DNA of 59,031 nucleotides from NCBI GenBank assembly GCA_028818795.1, contig JAPPND010000202.1:1-59031 (forward strand). The letters are read 5' to 3'. This stretch comes from Gammaproteobacteria bacterium (GTDB lineage Bacteria; Pseudomonadota; Gammaproteobacteria; Pseudomonadales; Azotimanducaceae). The number at the start of each line of letters is the position of its first letter. The stretch's first letter is position 1. The position numbers and the translations under genes were made by a program. Positions 47,732-57,101 of the stretch are shown here, piece after piece. The notes below the pieces were generated by a model that saw only the letters and a program-made list of their open reading frames with translations, had not been told where the DNA came from and did no database searches.

Positions 47732-48940
47732 CTACGACGAGTGGAGGGCCTCTGCGGGGTTCTCGGCAGCAGCCTTGAAGGCCGGCCGCAGAACGGCGAC
47801 TAGGCTGAGTCCCAGGGAAACGCCGACAATCGCCAATATGTCGGGCCACACGAGGTGCGAGTGGATCCGATCGAAATAGGTTCCCTCGATCACACTCGCA
47901 CCGACGAGCCCTTCGAAAAACGTGACAACGGCATTGGCCTTGGCGGCCACGACGATCCCAACCGCGAGACCCACCATCACGCCTAGAACGGCCACGCTGA
48001 ACCCCTGCAGGAAGAACACGCCAACGAGCAGGCGGCGCGAGGCTCCCATGGTCGCCAACATGGCGATATCGCCACGCTTATGGTTGACGAGCATTGCCTG
48101 ACCCGAGACGATGTTTAGAGAAGCGATTGCGACGATCAACGCCAGCAAGGCGAACATGATCGCCTTCTCGATCCTGACCGCCCGAAACAACTCGCCGTAT
48201 TCGTCCGTCCAGAAACGTACGGCCACCCCGGACCCCAACACGGCGCTAATCCGGTCCGCCAGCCGCGACGCATCCAGAGGGTCGGTGAGCTGCAATCGCC
48301 AACCGTCCAACCCGGCATCGGCGAGTCCGCGTTCGACGATGTCCTCGCGCCGCGCGATCGCCAGTGCCGCGTCGGGCTGCGCCCCTAGCTCGAAGGTCCC
48401 CGCGAGAGTGAAGCGCTCGATCCGTGCTCGCACACCGCCCGATGACGCCACCGGGATCATCAGGCGCACGGTGTCGCCAGCCCCCAACCGCAGATCCCGT
48501 GCCAGCGCCGCACCGAGGACGATGCTGCCCGGGGTCGAGACCAGGTTCTCGAGTGCCTGCCCCGACAGGACCCCCGGCAATCGGTGTGCATCGGCTATGT
48601 CGACGGCTGCCAAACCGATGAACGCCACGCCGCTGTACCCTGTCGCCATCGCCTCAGCCTGAAACAGCCGCGTCACGCTGCCGACGCCGTCGATGCCCTG
48701 AAGTTCCGTGATCGGCGGATCATCCCGGTATTGGAAGAAACCGTGGGGGACAGCGCTCAGGATTCGACCGGTCATCTCGCGATCGAAGCCGTTCATGATG
48801 CTCAAAACAACGGTCAGGATCAGGACGCCCAGAACGAGACCAACAAACGATACCCAGTTGATGAACGTGGCGTAGCCGTGGCTGCGCGCCAGCAGGTAAC
48901 GGCGGGCGATCCACAGCGCTGTTCGGACTTGTGCCATCAA
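47732..48940 (-). CDS. lolE: Lipoprotein-releasing ABC transporter permease (LolE-like)
   Basis: This permease subunit of LolCDE extracts outer-membrane lipoproteins from the inner membrane and hands them to LolA. The 402-residue protein has one N-terminal helix (FVGLVLGVLILTVVLSIMNGFDREM), a large periplasmic domain and three C-terminal helices (LLALIVAIASLNIVSGQAML, LGVMVGLAVGIVVAA, ILAIVGVSLGLSLVAVL). It is assigned as LolE from its position after lolD and the AVPHG segment, but LolC and LolE are close paralogues. It overlaps lolD by four bases. Confidence 0.9.
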   Translation of the reverse strand: MMAQVRTALWIARRYLLARSHGYATFINWVSFVGLVLGVLILTVVLSIMNGFDREMTGRILSAVPHGFFQYRDDPPITELQGIDGVGSVTRLFQAEAMATGYSGVAFIGLAAVDIADAHRLPGVLSGQALENLVSTPGSIVLGAALARDLRLGAGDTVRLMIPVASSGGVRARIERFTLAGTFELGAQPDAALAIARREDIVERGLADAGLDGWRLQLTDPLDASRLADRISAVLGSGVAVRFWTDEYGELFRAVRIEKAIMFALLALIVAIASLNIVSGQAMLVNHKRGDIAMLATMGASRRLLVGVFFLQGFSVAVLGVMVGLAVGIVVAAKANAVVTFFEGLVGASVIEGTYFDRIHSHLVWPDILAIVGVSLGLSLVAVLRPAFKAAAENPAEALHSS

Positions 48941-49644
48941 CGATCCCGGGTCGACTTCCCGGCGGTGCTTAGTACGCCATCGAGCAACGCGAACGTCTTG
49001 TCGCCCCGAGCGGCCAGATCCGCGTCGTGGGTGACCACGATGAACGACGTCCCTGTTGTCCTGACGAGATCCGACATCACGGCCACCACGCCTTCGGCGC
49101 TTTCCCGATCCAGGTTGCCCGTCGGCTCGTCGGCCAGCACGATCGCCGGCTCCGTCGCCAACGCACGCGCCACTGCGACGCGTTGGCGTTCGCCGCCCGA
49201 TAGCTGGTGCGGTCGATGCTCTAAGCGTTCTGCGAGGCCGACCGCCGCGAGCAGTTCCCCTCCCCTCGCCGCAGCCTGTGCGAAGCGCGCGCCGCCCAGC
49301 AACAAGGGCATCGCGACGTTCTCCAACGCGGAGAACTCCGGCAGCAGATGATGTAGTTGGTAGACGAATCCCATGCGCCTATTGCGGATCCGCGCCCGAA
49401 GAGCCGGGCTTGCCCCCGTGAGCGTCTGGCCCATGACCTCGACCGAGCCTTCGTCCGGATCCGTCAACCCGGCAAGGATGTGCAGCAGGGTGCTCTTGCC
49501 GGCACCCGAGCGGCCCACGACTCCGACCCATTCTGCCGGCGAGACGGACAGGTCGATCCCACGCAAGACGATCAAGCGCTGGCCGCCCTGCGCGAATGTC
49601 TTGCTCACCCCCTTGGCGACGAGGGCGGCTACACCGCTATTCAT
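48937..49644 (-). CDS. lolD: Lipoprotein-releasing ABC transporter ATPase LolD
   Basis: This is the ATPase of the LolCDE exporter. The 235-residue protein has Walker A GRSGAGKSTLLHIL, the signature LSGGERQRVAVARAL, and Walker B IVLADEPTGNLDRES with the following His switch (VVTHDADLA). It overlaps lolC by eight bases and lolE by four, so the three are one transcription unit. Confidence 0.96.
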   Translation of the reverse strand: MNSGVAALVAKGVSKTFAQGGQRLIVLRGIDLSVSPAEWVGVVGRSGAGKSTLLHILAGLTDPDEGSVEVMGQTLTGASPALRARIRNRRMGFVYQLHHLLPEFSALENVAMPLLLGGARFAQAAARGGELLAAVGLAERLEHRPHQLSGGERQRVAVARALATEPAIVLADEPTGNLDRESAEGVVAVMSDLVRTTGTSFIVVTHDADLAARGDKTFALLDGVLSTAGKSTRDR

Positions 49645-50869
49645 GCTGCAACACCTCCGCCGGGTTCAACCGGGATGCCCGCCAAGCGGGAAACAGGGTC
49701 GCCGCGAGACCCAGCGCGAATGCGGTTCCCGCCACCCGGGCCACATCCGCGACGGCGTACTCCACCGGCAAAGCGGTAATGAGGTATTCGCCCATCAGAC
49801 GCGTGCCAAGGAGATCCTCGAGCCAGGGGAACCCGGCTTCGGCGACGATCCCGAGTCCGATCCCGATACCCACGCCGAGGCCGATGCCCACCACGGCGAT
49901 CACGGTGCCGACCACCAGGAAGGCGCCGACGACGACGCAGGAACGACTCCCCATCGTGCGCAGGATGGCGACGTCGCCGCGTCGTTCGTTGACGATCATG
50001 ACGAGGCCCGACACCAGGTTGAAAGCCGCCACCGCGACCAACAGCGACAGCAGGAGGAACAGCATGTTCTTGGTATAGCGGATCGCGGCATAGAGATTGC
50101 CGAAGGCGGCCGTCCAACTGATCGCCCGAAACCCCTGCCCGGCGAGTGCTCCCGCTATCCGTGTCCGCACGGTCTGGGCATCCAGGGCGTTCTCGGCCCT
50201 CACGTGGAACTCCCTGTCGAGCACGCCGGCCCGCATAAGCTTGGCGGCATCCTCCCGGTTCAAATAGGCAGACATCCGGTCGAGTTGCGAGCCCGTGTCG
50301 ACCACGCCCACCACCCGGAGCTTTTTCTGCCTCGGGAAAACGCCCACCGGGGTCACCGTGGTCGCCGGGAGAACCACGGTGAGTTCGTCCCCGGCAACCA
50401 CGCCGAGCCGGTCCGCCACCTGTTCCCCGAGCAGAATCTCGAAACCCGCCGCACTCGGCATTCGGACAGCCCGTCCAACCACGTATTCTCCGAGACTGGA
50501 CACCTCGGAGTAGGCCACGGGGTCGAATCCAATCAGGTTGACACCGACCACCCGGTCCGCCTTCACCAGCAAACCACGACCCTGGACCACCTCCGCCGCA
50601 CCGGACACCCCCTCGATGCCCCGAATCGTGTCCAAGAGCCCACTGCTGTCATGGATCGGTTCGAAGGATGCGAGCCGGATGTGCGGCACGACGCCCAGAA
50701 TCCGTTCGTTCATTTCACGCTCGAAACCCGCTACCACGGCCTGTACGAAGACGAGAATGGCCACCGATACCGCCAAGCCGCCGAGGGCTAGGACACTAAC
50801 GAACGTAATGAAACCGCGCCGCGATCGCGCGTAGCGAACACCGATGTTGACGGCTAGGGGACGGAACAC
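49637..50869 (-). CDS. lolC: Lipoprotein-releasing ABC transporter permease (LolC-like)
   Basis: This is the first permease of the LolCDE complex. The 410-residue protein begins with a GTG (MFRPLAVNIGVRYARSRR), has the signature FITFVSVLALGGLAVSVAILVFVQAVVAGFEREMNERIL and the three C-terminal helices (MLFLLLSLLVAVAAFNLVSGLVMIVNERRGDVAILRTMG). Shared topology and the MNERIL..VPH region mark it as a LolC/LolE paralogue; its upstream position favours LolC. Confidence 0.9.
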   Translation of the reverse strand: MFRPLAVNIGVRYARSRRGFITFVSVLALGGLAVSVAILVFVQAVVAGFEREMNERILGVVPHIRLASFEPIHDSSGLLDTIRGIEGVSGAAEVVQGRGLLVKADRVVGVNLIGFDPVAYSEVSSLGEYVVGRAVRMPSAAGFEILLGEQVADRLGVVAGDELTVVLPATTVTPVGVFPRQKKLRVVGVVDTGSQLDRMSAYLNREDAAKLMRAGVLDREFHVRAENALDAQTVRTRIAGALAGQGFRAISWTAAFGNLYAAIRYTKNMLFLLLSLLVAVAAFNLVSGLVMIVNERRGDVAILRTMGSRSCVVVGAFLVVGTVIAVVGIGLGVGIGIGLGIVAEAGFPWLEDLLGTRLMGEYLITALPVEYAVADVARVAGTAFALGLAATLFPAWRASRLNPAEVLQHE

Positions 50870-50978
50870 GTTTGTGGCTTATGGAAGTGCGATAGGCGCG
50901 TCGGGGATTCGCGGCAAGTGTACGGGATACGACCCGCAGGCGGACGCCCCAGATGCCCCGCAGCCAGGCGCGATCACG

Positions 50979-51989
50979 TCAGCCGGGTTCCAGATAGGGG
51001 ACCATGGCTTGGCTGTGGAGCATCTCGAAGCCCCCGTCCGTGCGAACGATGAACAACGCCGCGAGGTCCATCTCCCCGGCGAACCGGCGGGCTTCGGCCG
51101 CTCCCATGACGAGCATTGCGGTTGAATACGCGTCCGCCATCATGGCCGTTGCGGCGACCACGGTGACGGATGCCAGCTGATGCCGGACCGGGTACCCGGT
51201 TCGAGGATCGATGACATGCGAAACGCGTAGTCCATCGATCTCCCGGTATTGCCGGTAGTCGCCGGAGGTCGCCAAGGCAGCCGTCTCGAGCAATAGAGTT
51301 CTCACGTATTCCGTCCCCGACGGCGACTCCACACCGACCCGCCACGGACCGCCGCCGGGGGCATTCGCCCGGGCCCTGACCTCGCCGCCGAACTCGATCA
51401 GATACGACGGGCAGCGTACGTTGTCCAGCAGACCGGCAAGACGATCCACCGCGAAGCCCTTGGCGATGCCCGATAGATCGAGCGTCGCCGGCTGGAGTTT
51501 CTCGAGCGTCGGCGGCTCGAGACCGTGTGCAACCCGGCGGTAGTCAACCAAACTTAGCGCCTGTGCCACCTCCTTGTCCGCAGGCACCCCCAGTGCGGCG
51601 TCCGCCCCGAATCCCCACAGCGCCACCAACGGCGCGACCGTGGCATCGAAAGCGCCCTGCGTCTGCTCGGAGACCACGAACGCGGCAGCCAACACGTCGA
51701 CAAGCTCGGGCGAAACCGGCTGCGCAACACCGACCGGCCCGTGATTGAAACGAGAAAGCTCCGAGTGCGGATCGTAGGTGGACATCAGGGCGTTCAACCG
51801 GGCCAGCTCCGCTGCGATGCGGTCGCGTGGCAGCGAACCGGCGCAATCGGCTTGAATCGCGTAGGTCGTTCCCATTGCGTTCCCGGTAGCGCGCTCGGGA
51901 CCACATCCCACGGACAACACCGGGAACGTTGCCGCCCACAGGACGGTCGCGACCAGTCGCCCCGTGTCACGCCTGCTCGATCCACTCAT
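50979..51989 (-). CDS. apbE: FAD:protein FMN transferase (ApbE-like lipoprotein)
   Basis: This enzyme transfers FMN from FAD to a threonine of target flavoproteins such as Na+-pumping NQR. The 336-residue protein has a signal peptide with lipobox (LSVGC), the ApbE start (GNAMGTTYAI), the LNALMSTYDPHSELSRFN motif, LDLSGIAKGFAVDRLAGLL, LIEFGGEVRA and the metal-binding VSHVIDPRTGYPV and TAMMADAYSTAMLVMG. The ATG at 51989 is right for the lipoprotein signal. No RNF or NQR genes are nearby in the window. Confidence 0.94.
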   Translation of the reverse strand: MSGSSRRDTGRLVATVLWAATFPVLSVGCGPERATGNAMGTTYAIQADCAGSLPRDRIAAELARLNALMSTYDPHSELSRFNHGPVGVAQPVSPELVDVLAAAFVVSEQTQGAFDATVAPLVALWGFGADAALGVPADKEVAQALSLVDYRRVAHGLEPPTLEKLQPATLDLSGIAKGFAVDRLAGLLDNVRCPSYLIEFGGEVRARANAPGGGPWRVGVESPSGTEYVRTLLLETAALATSGDYRQYREIDGLRVSHVIDPRTGYPVRHQLASVTVVAATAMMADAYSTAMLVMGAAEARRFAGEMDLAALFIVRTDGGFEMLHSQAMVPYLEPG

Positions 51990-52129
51990 GGACCGAGTGT
52001 ACGGCCTGCGGGTGCTCAGAAAACATGCTGGCGGGTGAGTTGTGAGCACTGGGAATACGCGACCCCGGCACCGCGAGGGGCAGTCGGCAGGACCGAAAGG
52101 CGGCATCCGGATCGGGACGGCGAGCGCGA

Positions 52130-52226
52130 GACGCAACATCGCCCGTTTCAAGATTTGCCCGGTGTGGGCCGCCTTGCGGAGGATGGTGGCGCAGTCCCGA
52201 CGAAACATCGCCCCATTCAATCTGGG
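52130..52226 (+). repeat. Two direct repeats, 69 bp apart, upstream of the RAYT remnant
   Basis: The 28-bp stretches at 52130-52157 and 52199-52226 both contain GACG(C/A)AACATCGCCC followed by a TTCAA core, offset by 69 bp. They lie in front of the left inverted repeat of the RAYT remnant and may be additional target-like units of the same element. Confidence 0.45.
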
Positions 52227-52235
52227 CCGAGTTGC

Positions 52236-52306
52236 GTTTCCCACCCTTCGACCACCGCGCCTCTGTTTTTCCGGGGGACCGGCGCCGTGGACGAAGCGTG
52301 GAAAAC
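52236..52306 (+). repeat. Left inverted repeat (71 bp) flanking the RAYT pseudogene
   Basis: This 71-bp sequence is the inverted counterpart of 52911-52981, with about 85 per cent agreement by eye over its full length. Shared blocks include CCCACCCTTCG, GACCGGCGCC and TGGACGAAGCGTGGA. It has internal palindromic pieces (GGCGCC). It runs into the first part of the transposase remnant. Confidence 0.75.
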
Positions 52307-52877
52307 GCGCAGCCGCTTGCGCTTTGTTCGAGGCGGCGGGGTCCGGGAGTCGCTGCGGCGTGCGGCGGTGCGGCCGGGGTTCCGGGTGGTGCACTACTCG
52401 GTCTAGGACAACCACGCCCACTTCCTCGTCGAGGCGGACGACAAGCCGAGTCTCGCCAACGGCATGAAGAGCCTCGGGGCGCGGTTCGCGCGGTGCGTCA
52501 ACCGGGTGTGCCGGCGCACGGGCCGGGTGCTGGCGACGCGGTTCCACCACGTCGTCAAGCGGACGCCGACGGAGGTGCGCAACGCCTTGGCGTACGTGCT
52601 GCTGAACGCGCGCAAGCACTACCGGGAGCGTCATGGGCGGAAGCCGCCGGCGGTGCTGGACGGGGCGAGCTCGGGGAACGCGCCCGCCAGGGCGCGCTGG
52701 TTTGATGGATGGAAGGGCCGGTCGCCGCCGCGGCTGGGCAAGTACGCGGACGCGTTCCGGCGGTGCGCGGTGGCGGAGGCGCGGACGTGGCTGCTGCGGA
52801 CGGGCTGGCGGCGGATCGGTCTGGTCGATCCGGCGGAGGCGCCGGGAACCCGGCGGCGGGCGGCGGCAGCGGCCTAG
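52292..52877 (+). pseudogene. REP-associated tyrosine transposase (RAYT, Y1/HUH family), interrupted
   Basis: RAYTs are single-strand DNA transposases that process palindromic REP sequences. The conserved part reads ..FRVVHYSV, then a TAG stop at 52404-52406, then DNHAHFLVEADDKPSL, RVLATRFHHV, and RTPTEVRNALAYVLLNARKHY. The HAH (HUH) pair and the catalytic tyrosine of NALAYVLLNARKH are still present. The TAG stands where relatives have a glutamine codon (CAG), so one point change explains it. The N-terminal part before FRVV is also incomplete or replaced. A start at 52464 could make only the C-terminal portion. Confidence 0.8.
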
Positions 52878-52910
52878 TACCGGCTCGGCAAGGGCACGGC
52901 GCTTGGCGGA

Positions 52911-52981
52911 GTTGTCCACGCTTCGTCCATGGCGCCGGTCCCCAGAAAAACCGGAGGCGCTGTGGGCGAAGGGTGGGCAAC
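52911..52981 (-). repeat. Right inverted repeat (71 bp) flanking the RAYT pseudogene
   Basis: This is the reverse complement of the repeat at 52236-52306 with about ten mismatches. It includes TCCACGCTTCGTCCATGGCG and CGAAGGGTGGG pieces. A weaker resemblance continues for some 40 bp beyond both outer ends. The paired outward organisation with a RAYT in between matches a transposase flanked by its own palindromic substrates. Confidence 0.75.
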
Positions 52982-53197
52982 TCCTGTCGAGATCCTCCAT
53001 CCGAGTCTGGCGGCAATACTGTCGCAAGCCGCCGCGAATCGGACAGGTACGCAAGGCACATTGCGCGCGGCGTCCCCTTGACGGCCATCCGGCACTGTGG
53101 ACACACTTGCCCGTCTTCGGTGCCGCTGACAGGCCAACGGCCGTACGTGGCGTCATCGCATCAAGGCCGCCAACAGACGCCAAGAAAGGAACAGCCA

Positions 53198-53968
53198 ATG
53201 CCCGAATTCTGCAAGGTCGACAAGTCCGACCACATCATGACCGTTACCATCAACCGTCCCGAGCGTCTGAACGCCTTGCACCCGCCGGCGAACGCGGAAC
53301 TTGGCGAGGTTTTCGACGAGTACGCCGCCGACGCGGACATGTGGGTCGCGATCATCACGGGCGAAGGCCGGGGCTTCAGCGCCGGCAACGATCTGCGCTA
53401 CCAAGCCGAAGGGGGGGCGCGCGTTGCCATGCCGAGAGGTTTTGGGGGCCTTACTTCCCGATTCGACCTCACCAAGCCCGTCTATGCCGCGGTCAACGGC
53501 GTCGCGATGGGAGGCGGCTTCGAGATCGCGCTGGCTTGCGACATCATCATCGCTTCCGAAAACGCCGTTTTCGCTCTCCCCGAGCCGCGGGTCGGACTGG
53601 CCGCTTTGGCCGGCGGGCTGCAGCGGCTACCGCGGCAGATCGGCGTGAAACGTGCGTTGGGAATGATCCTGACCGGCCGCCACGTGCCAGCCCAGGAAGG
53701 CTACGAACTGGGGTTCGTCAACGCGGTGGTACCCCATGACAAGCTCATGGAGGAAACCCATCGGTGGGTGCAGATGACCCTGGAGTGCGCCCCCCTGTCC
53801 ATCCGCGCCAGCAAGGACGTCGTCTATCAGAGCATGAGCATGGGCTCGCTGGAAGAGTCCATGGCCGTGCGCTACGAATCTGTGGCGACCCTGTCCGGGA
53901 GCGAGGACTTCATCGAGGGACCACGCGCCTTTTCCGAGAAGCGTCCGCCGAACTGGAAGGGCAGGTAG
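53198..53968 (+). CDS. Enoyl-CoA hydratase/isomerase family protein
   Basis: This crotonase-fold enzyme probably hydrates an unsaturated acyl-CoA. The 256-residue protein has the oxyanion-hole motif and both catalytic-Glu positions of classical hydratases: VAMGGGFEIALACD and ALPEPRVGLAALAGGLQRLPRQIG. It also has FSAGNDLRYQAEG and TGRHVPAQEGYELGFVN. The ATG at 53198 follows AAAGGA. The acyl-CoA substrate is unknown. Electrons from a linked acyl-CoA dehydrogenase would leave via the ETF system elsewhere in the window, but no such dehydrogenase is adjacent. Confidence 0.88.
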   Translation: MPEFCKVDKSDHIMTVTINRPERLNALHPPANAELGEVFDEYAADADMWVAIITGEGRGFSAGNDLRYQAEGGARVAMPRGFGGLTSRFDLTKPVYAAVNGVAMGGGFEIALACDIIIASENAVFALPEPRVGLAALAGGLQRLPRQIGVKRALGMILTGRHVPAQEGYELGFVNAVVPHDKLMEETHRWVQMTLECAPLSIRASKDVVYQSMSMGSLEESMAVRYESVATLSGSEDFIEGPRAFSEKRPPNWKGR

Positions 53969-54002
53969 GCGGCACAACCGCCAAGCCCTAACCGGTGCCC
54001 GT

Positions 54003-54608
54003 TTGACGAGTCGATTCCTGCTGATCAACGCCCTCGCCTTCTGCGGCGGGTTCTCGATCATGTCGCTGGAGTTGCTCGGCGGGCGCATCCTGGCACCTTG
54101 GTTCGGCAGCAGCATCTATGTCTGGGGCAGCATCATCACGGTGTTCATGCTGTCCCTCTCGGTCGGCTACTTCATCGGCGGTCGGCTGAGCCTGCACTCG
54201 CCGTCGCTCGCCAAGTTCGGGTGCATGTTCCTGGTGGCGGCCGCCATCCTGGTTCCGGTGATCTATCTGGCGGAACCCGTGATGATCTGGGTATTCGATC
54301 GGATTGAAGATCCGCGCTACGGGAGCTTGGCGGCGTCGCTTGTCCTCTTCGTCGCGCCCACGGTGGTGCTCGGGATGATCTCGCCCTACTCGGTCCGGCT
54401 CCTGGTCCGGCGCACGGAGGAATCTGGCAAAGTTGCCGGCACCCTGTATTTCGTGTCGACGCTCGGCAGCGCGCTGGGTACGCTGGCGACAAGCTTCTAT
54501 TTCGTTCTCTGGTTCGAGATGGACACCATCGTCGCAGTCCTCGCCGGGACACTGCTGCTGCTCGGTACCGTGGGCATCGTTTGCCGTGGCCTCGACCGGC
54601 ATGCGTAA
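54003..54608 (+). CDS. Membrane protein: N-terminal half of a split spermidine-synthase-like protein
   Basis: The 201-residue protein has five or six membrane segments with the pattern FCGGFSIMSLELLGGRILAPWFGSSIYVWGSIITVFMLSLSVGYFIGGRLS and GMISPYSVRLLVRRTEESGKVAGTLYFVSTLGSALGTLATSFY. This is the membrane domain of fused 'MFS/spermidine synthase' proteins. The start is a TTG with no clear ribosome-binding site. It overlaps the next gene, which carries the methyltransferase-like domain, by eight bases, so the two halves of a normally single protein are encoded separately here. Confidence 0.78.
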   Translation: MTSRFLLINALAFCGGFSIMSLELLGGRILAPWFGSSIYVWGSIITVFMLSLSVGYFIGGRLSLHSPSLAKFGCMFLVAAAILVPVIYLAEPVMIWVFDRIEDPRYGSLAASLVLFVAPTVVLGMISPYSVRLLVRRTEESGKVAGTLYFVSTLGSALGTLATSFYFVLWFEMDTIVAVLAGTLLLLGTVGIVCRGLDRHA

Positions 54609-55506
54609 CGCCACGATCATCGCCTGGGTCATCCTGTTCGCATGCGCGGTCACGACCGGCCCGGTCGCCGCCGATCAGCAGGTGCTGCACCAGGAACAAT
54701 CGCTCTATCACACCATTTTGGTCGTGGCCGAACCGACGCGGCTTTGCCTGAAGTTCAGCGTCCGGGAGAGCATCCGCAACCAGTCCTGCGTGGATCCACA
54801 CGATCCGAAGCGAATGGTGTTCGGCTATACGCGCATGATGATGGCCGCGCTGCTGGTTGTTCCGGAACCCCGAACCGTGCTGGTGGCCGGTCTGGGGGGC
54901 GGTACGCTGCCGACGGCCCTCGCTGCGCTATTGCCGGATGTCCGGATAGACGTCGTCGAGATCGACCCGGCGGTCGTGAAGGTGGCCCGCACCTACTTCG
55001 ACTTCCAGGAGAACGAGCGCGTCCGCGTCCACATCCGGGATGCCCGGGTGTTCGTCAAACGCGCTTTGCAGAGGGGCCGGCAGTACGACCTGGTCATCCT
55101 CGATGCGTACAGCGGCGACTACATTCCCGAGCATCTCATGACTGCGGAGTTCCTCGACGAAACCCGACAGTTGCTGGCGCCCGGAGGCGCCGTCGCGGCC
55201 AACACCTTTGCAACATCTCAACTCTATGACCACGAATCAGAGACTTACCGTCTGGTGTTCGGAGAGTTTTTCAATCTGCGCGTCAGCACAAGCAACAATC
55301 GGGTGATATTCGCGACAAACGGGCCACTGCCGAGCAAGGCAACCCTGCGCGCCAACTCCCGGGCATGGCGCCAGGCCCTCGGTCCCTACGACGTTCCCAT
55401 CACGTCCTATCCAAGGCGCATGTCGACGAAGGTCGACTGGGACCCGACGACGCGACCCCTCACCGACCAGTATTCGCCGGCGAATCTGCTGAAGGGTAGT
55501 CGATGA
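54601..55506 (+). CDS. Spermidine-synthase-like methyltransferase-fold protein with signal peptide
   Basis: The 301-residue protein has a hydrophobic N-terminus resembling a signal peptide or anchor (IIAWVILFACAVTTGPVAA) and then a spermidine-synthase fold: VAGLGGGTLPTALAALLPD, VEIDPAVVKVARTYFDF, DARVFVKRAL, DLVILDAYSGDYIPEHL. This matches the C-terminal half of fused membrane/spermidine-synthase-like proteins. The putative exported location would be unusual for an enzyme using decarboxylated SAM, so the substrate is uncertain. It overlaps the next gene (ATGA). Confidence 0.78.
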   Translation: MRNATIIAWVILFACAVTTGPVAADQQVLHQEQSLYHTILVVAEPTRLCLKFSVRESIRNQSCVDPHDPKRMVFGYTRMMMAALLVVPEPRTVLVAGLGGGTLPTALAALLPDVRIDVVEIDPAVVKVARTYFDFQENERVRVHIRDARVFVKRALQRGRQYDLVILDAYSGDYIPEHLMTAEFLDETRQLLAPGGAVAANTFATSQLYDHESETYRLVFGEFFNLRVSTSNNRVIFATNGPLPSKATLRANSRAWRQALGPYDVPITSYPRRMSTKVDWDPTTRPLTDQYSPANLLKGSR

Positions 55507-57101
55507 TGCGCCCAGCGGGCATCGACTGGTCGTTCCCCTATGCTTCGAAGCGGGCGCCCGTGCTAGCCCGCAACGTCGTGGCAACCTCGCAGCCCCTCGC
55601 AGCCAGCGCCGGCATCGAAGCACTTGGAAACGGCGGCAACGCCGTGGATGCCGCACTTGCCACGGCGATTGCCTTGACGGTCGTGGAACCGTGCAACAAC
55701 GGCGTCGGCAGCGATGCCTTCGCAATCGTCTGGGACGGCGACCGCCTAGTCGGGTTGAACGCGTCGGGTCGCTCGCCGGCGGCCTGGACGCTCGGCCGGT
55801 TCGCACATCACGGCGTCATGCCGCAAAGGGGCTGGGATGCCGTCACGGTGCCCGGTGCCGTTAGTGCGTGGGTGGCACTGTCCCGGCGGTTCGGCGCCCT
55901 GCCCTTTCCCGAGTTGTTCGGCGCGGCGATCCGCTACGCCCGGCACGGGTTCCATGTCGGTCACGAAACGGCGGCGATCTGGGCACGCGCCGCCGACTCG
56001 TTCAGCGACTTCCCCGCGTTCCTCGAACACTTCCTGCCCGACGGACGTGCACCCGCTGCCGGCGAAGTCTTCGTCAATCCGGACTTGGCGGACACCCTCG
56101 ATTCGATCGCCCAAACCGACGGCGAGTCCTTCTACCGCGGCGAATTGGCCGACCGGATGGAGTCGACCGCCCGTGTCGAGGGCGGTGCCCTCCGACGCAG
56201 CGACCTCGCTGCGCATCGCCCCGACTGGGTCGAACCGCTCGTGCAGCCCTACCGGGGTGTGGCCCTGGCCGAGATTCCGCCCAACGGCCAGGGACTCGCG
56301 GCCCAGATTGCCTTGGCCATCCTCGGCCATCTCGACGCCCACCGCGACGCGCCCGGTTCTGCCCGGTGGACGCACTTGCAGATCGAGGCCATGAAGATCG
56401 CCATTCGTGCCGCGTTCGATCACTTCGCCGACGCCGATGCCATGCGACTAACGCCGGAGGCGCTGTTGGAAGTCGAATCCATCGCGGCCGCAGCGGCTGG
56501 CATCGCGGAACGAGCGGCACCGCTACCGCCCGTCGCGCTCCCGGTGAGTCAAGACACGGTGTACCTGACCGCCGCCGACGCCAAGGGCATGATGGTCTCG
56601 ATGATCCAGTCGAACTACATGGGATTCGGCTCGGGCATCGTCGTTCCGGGCACCGGCATCGCCCTGCAGAACCGGGGTGCTGGATTCGTGCTGGACCCCA
56701 CCCATCCGAACGTCGTCGGGCCCAACAAGCGCCCGTACCACACGATCATCCCGGGGTTTGTTACGCGCAATGGCTCGCCCGCGATGAGTTTCGGCGTCAT
56801 GGGGGGCCACATGCAGCACCAGGGACATGTGCAGATGGTCACCCGCATCTTCGAGCACGGCGAGAATCCGCAAGCCGCTTCCGATGCGCCCCGATGGCAT
56901 GTAACGCCGCAGTTCACCGTTGCGCTCGAGGAGGGCTACCCGGCCGATGTAGCCCAGGACCTCACCGCGCGCGGCCATACGGTCGAGGTCGTGCGCGATC
57001 ATCGGCTGTTCGGCGGCGCGCAGCTAGTCTACTGCCTGCCCGACGGCGGCTATTGCGGCGCGTCTGACCACCGCAAGGAAGGAGCGGCGGTCGGGTTCTA
57101 G
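55503..57101 (+). CDS. ggt: Gamma-glutamyltransferase family protein (Ntn hydrolase)
   Basis: This belongs to the gamma-glutamyltranspeptidase family, which cleaves gamma-glutamyl bonds such as that of glutathione. The 532-residue protein has [30 protein letters not shown] near the N-terminus and a candidate nucleophilic Thr in [14 protein letters not shown], followed by [26 protein letters not shown] and the [21 protein letters not shown] segment. No signal peptide is obvious, so it may be cytoplasmic. Four-base overlap with the spermidine-synthase-like gene suggests coupling. Confidence 0.9.
   Translation: MMRPAGIDWSFPYASKRAPVLARNVVATSQPLAASAGIEALGNGGNAVDAALATAIALTVVEPCNNGVGSDAFAIVWDGDRLVGLNASGRSPAAWTLGRFAHHGVMPQRGWDAVTVPGAVSAWVALSRRFGALPFPELFGAAIRYARHGFHVGHETAAIWARAADSFSDFPAFLEHFLPDGRAPAAGEVFVNPDLADTLDSIAQTDGESFYRGELADRMESTARVEGGALRRSDLAAHRPDWVEPLVQPYRGVALAEIPPNGQGLAAQIALAILGHLDAHRDAPGSARWTHLQIEAMKIAIRAAFDHFADADAMRLTPEALLEVESIAAAAAGIAERAAPLPPVALPVSQDTVYLTAADAKGMMVSMIQSNYMGFGSGIVVPGTGIALQNRGAGFVLDPTHPNVVGPNKRPYHTIIPGFVTRNGSPAMSFGVMGGHMQHQGHVQMVTRIFEHGENPQAASDAPRWHVTPQFTVALEEGYPADVAQDLTARGHTVEVVRDHRLFGGAQLVYCLPDGGYCGASDHRKEGAAVGF

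Noticed and set aside
51990-53198. A 739-residue protein made of apbE plus a long N-terminal extension on the minus strand
   Set aside because: The extension runs antisense through the RAYT remnant and both inverted repeats and has the skewed Pro/Arg composition of an out-of-frame GC-rich reading. The signal peptide with lipobox at 51989 marks the real start.
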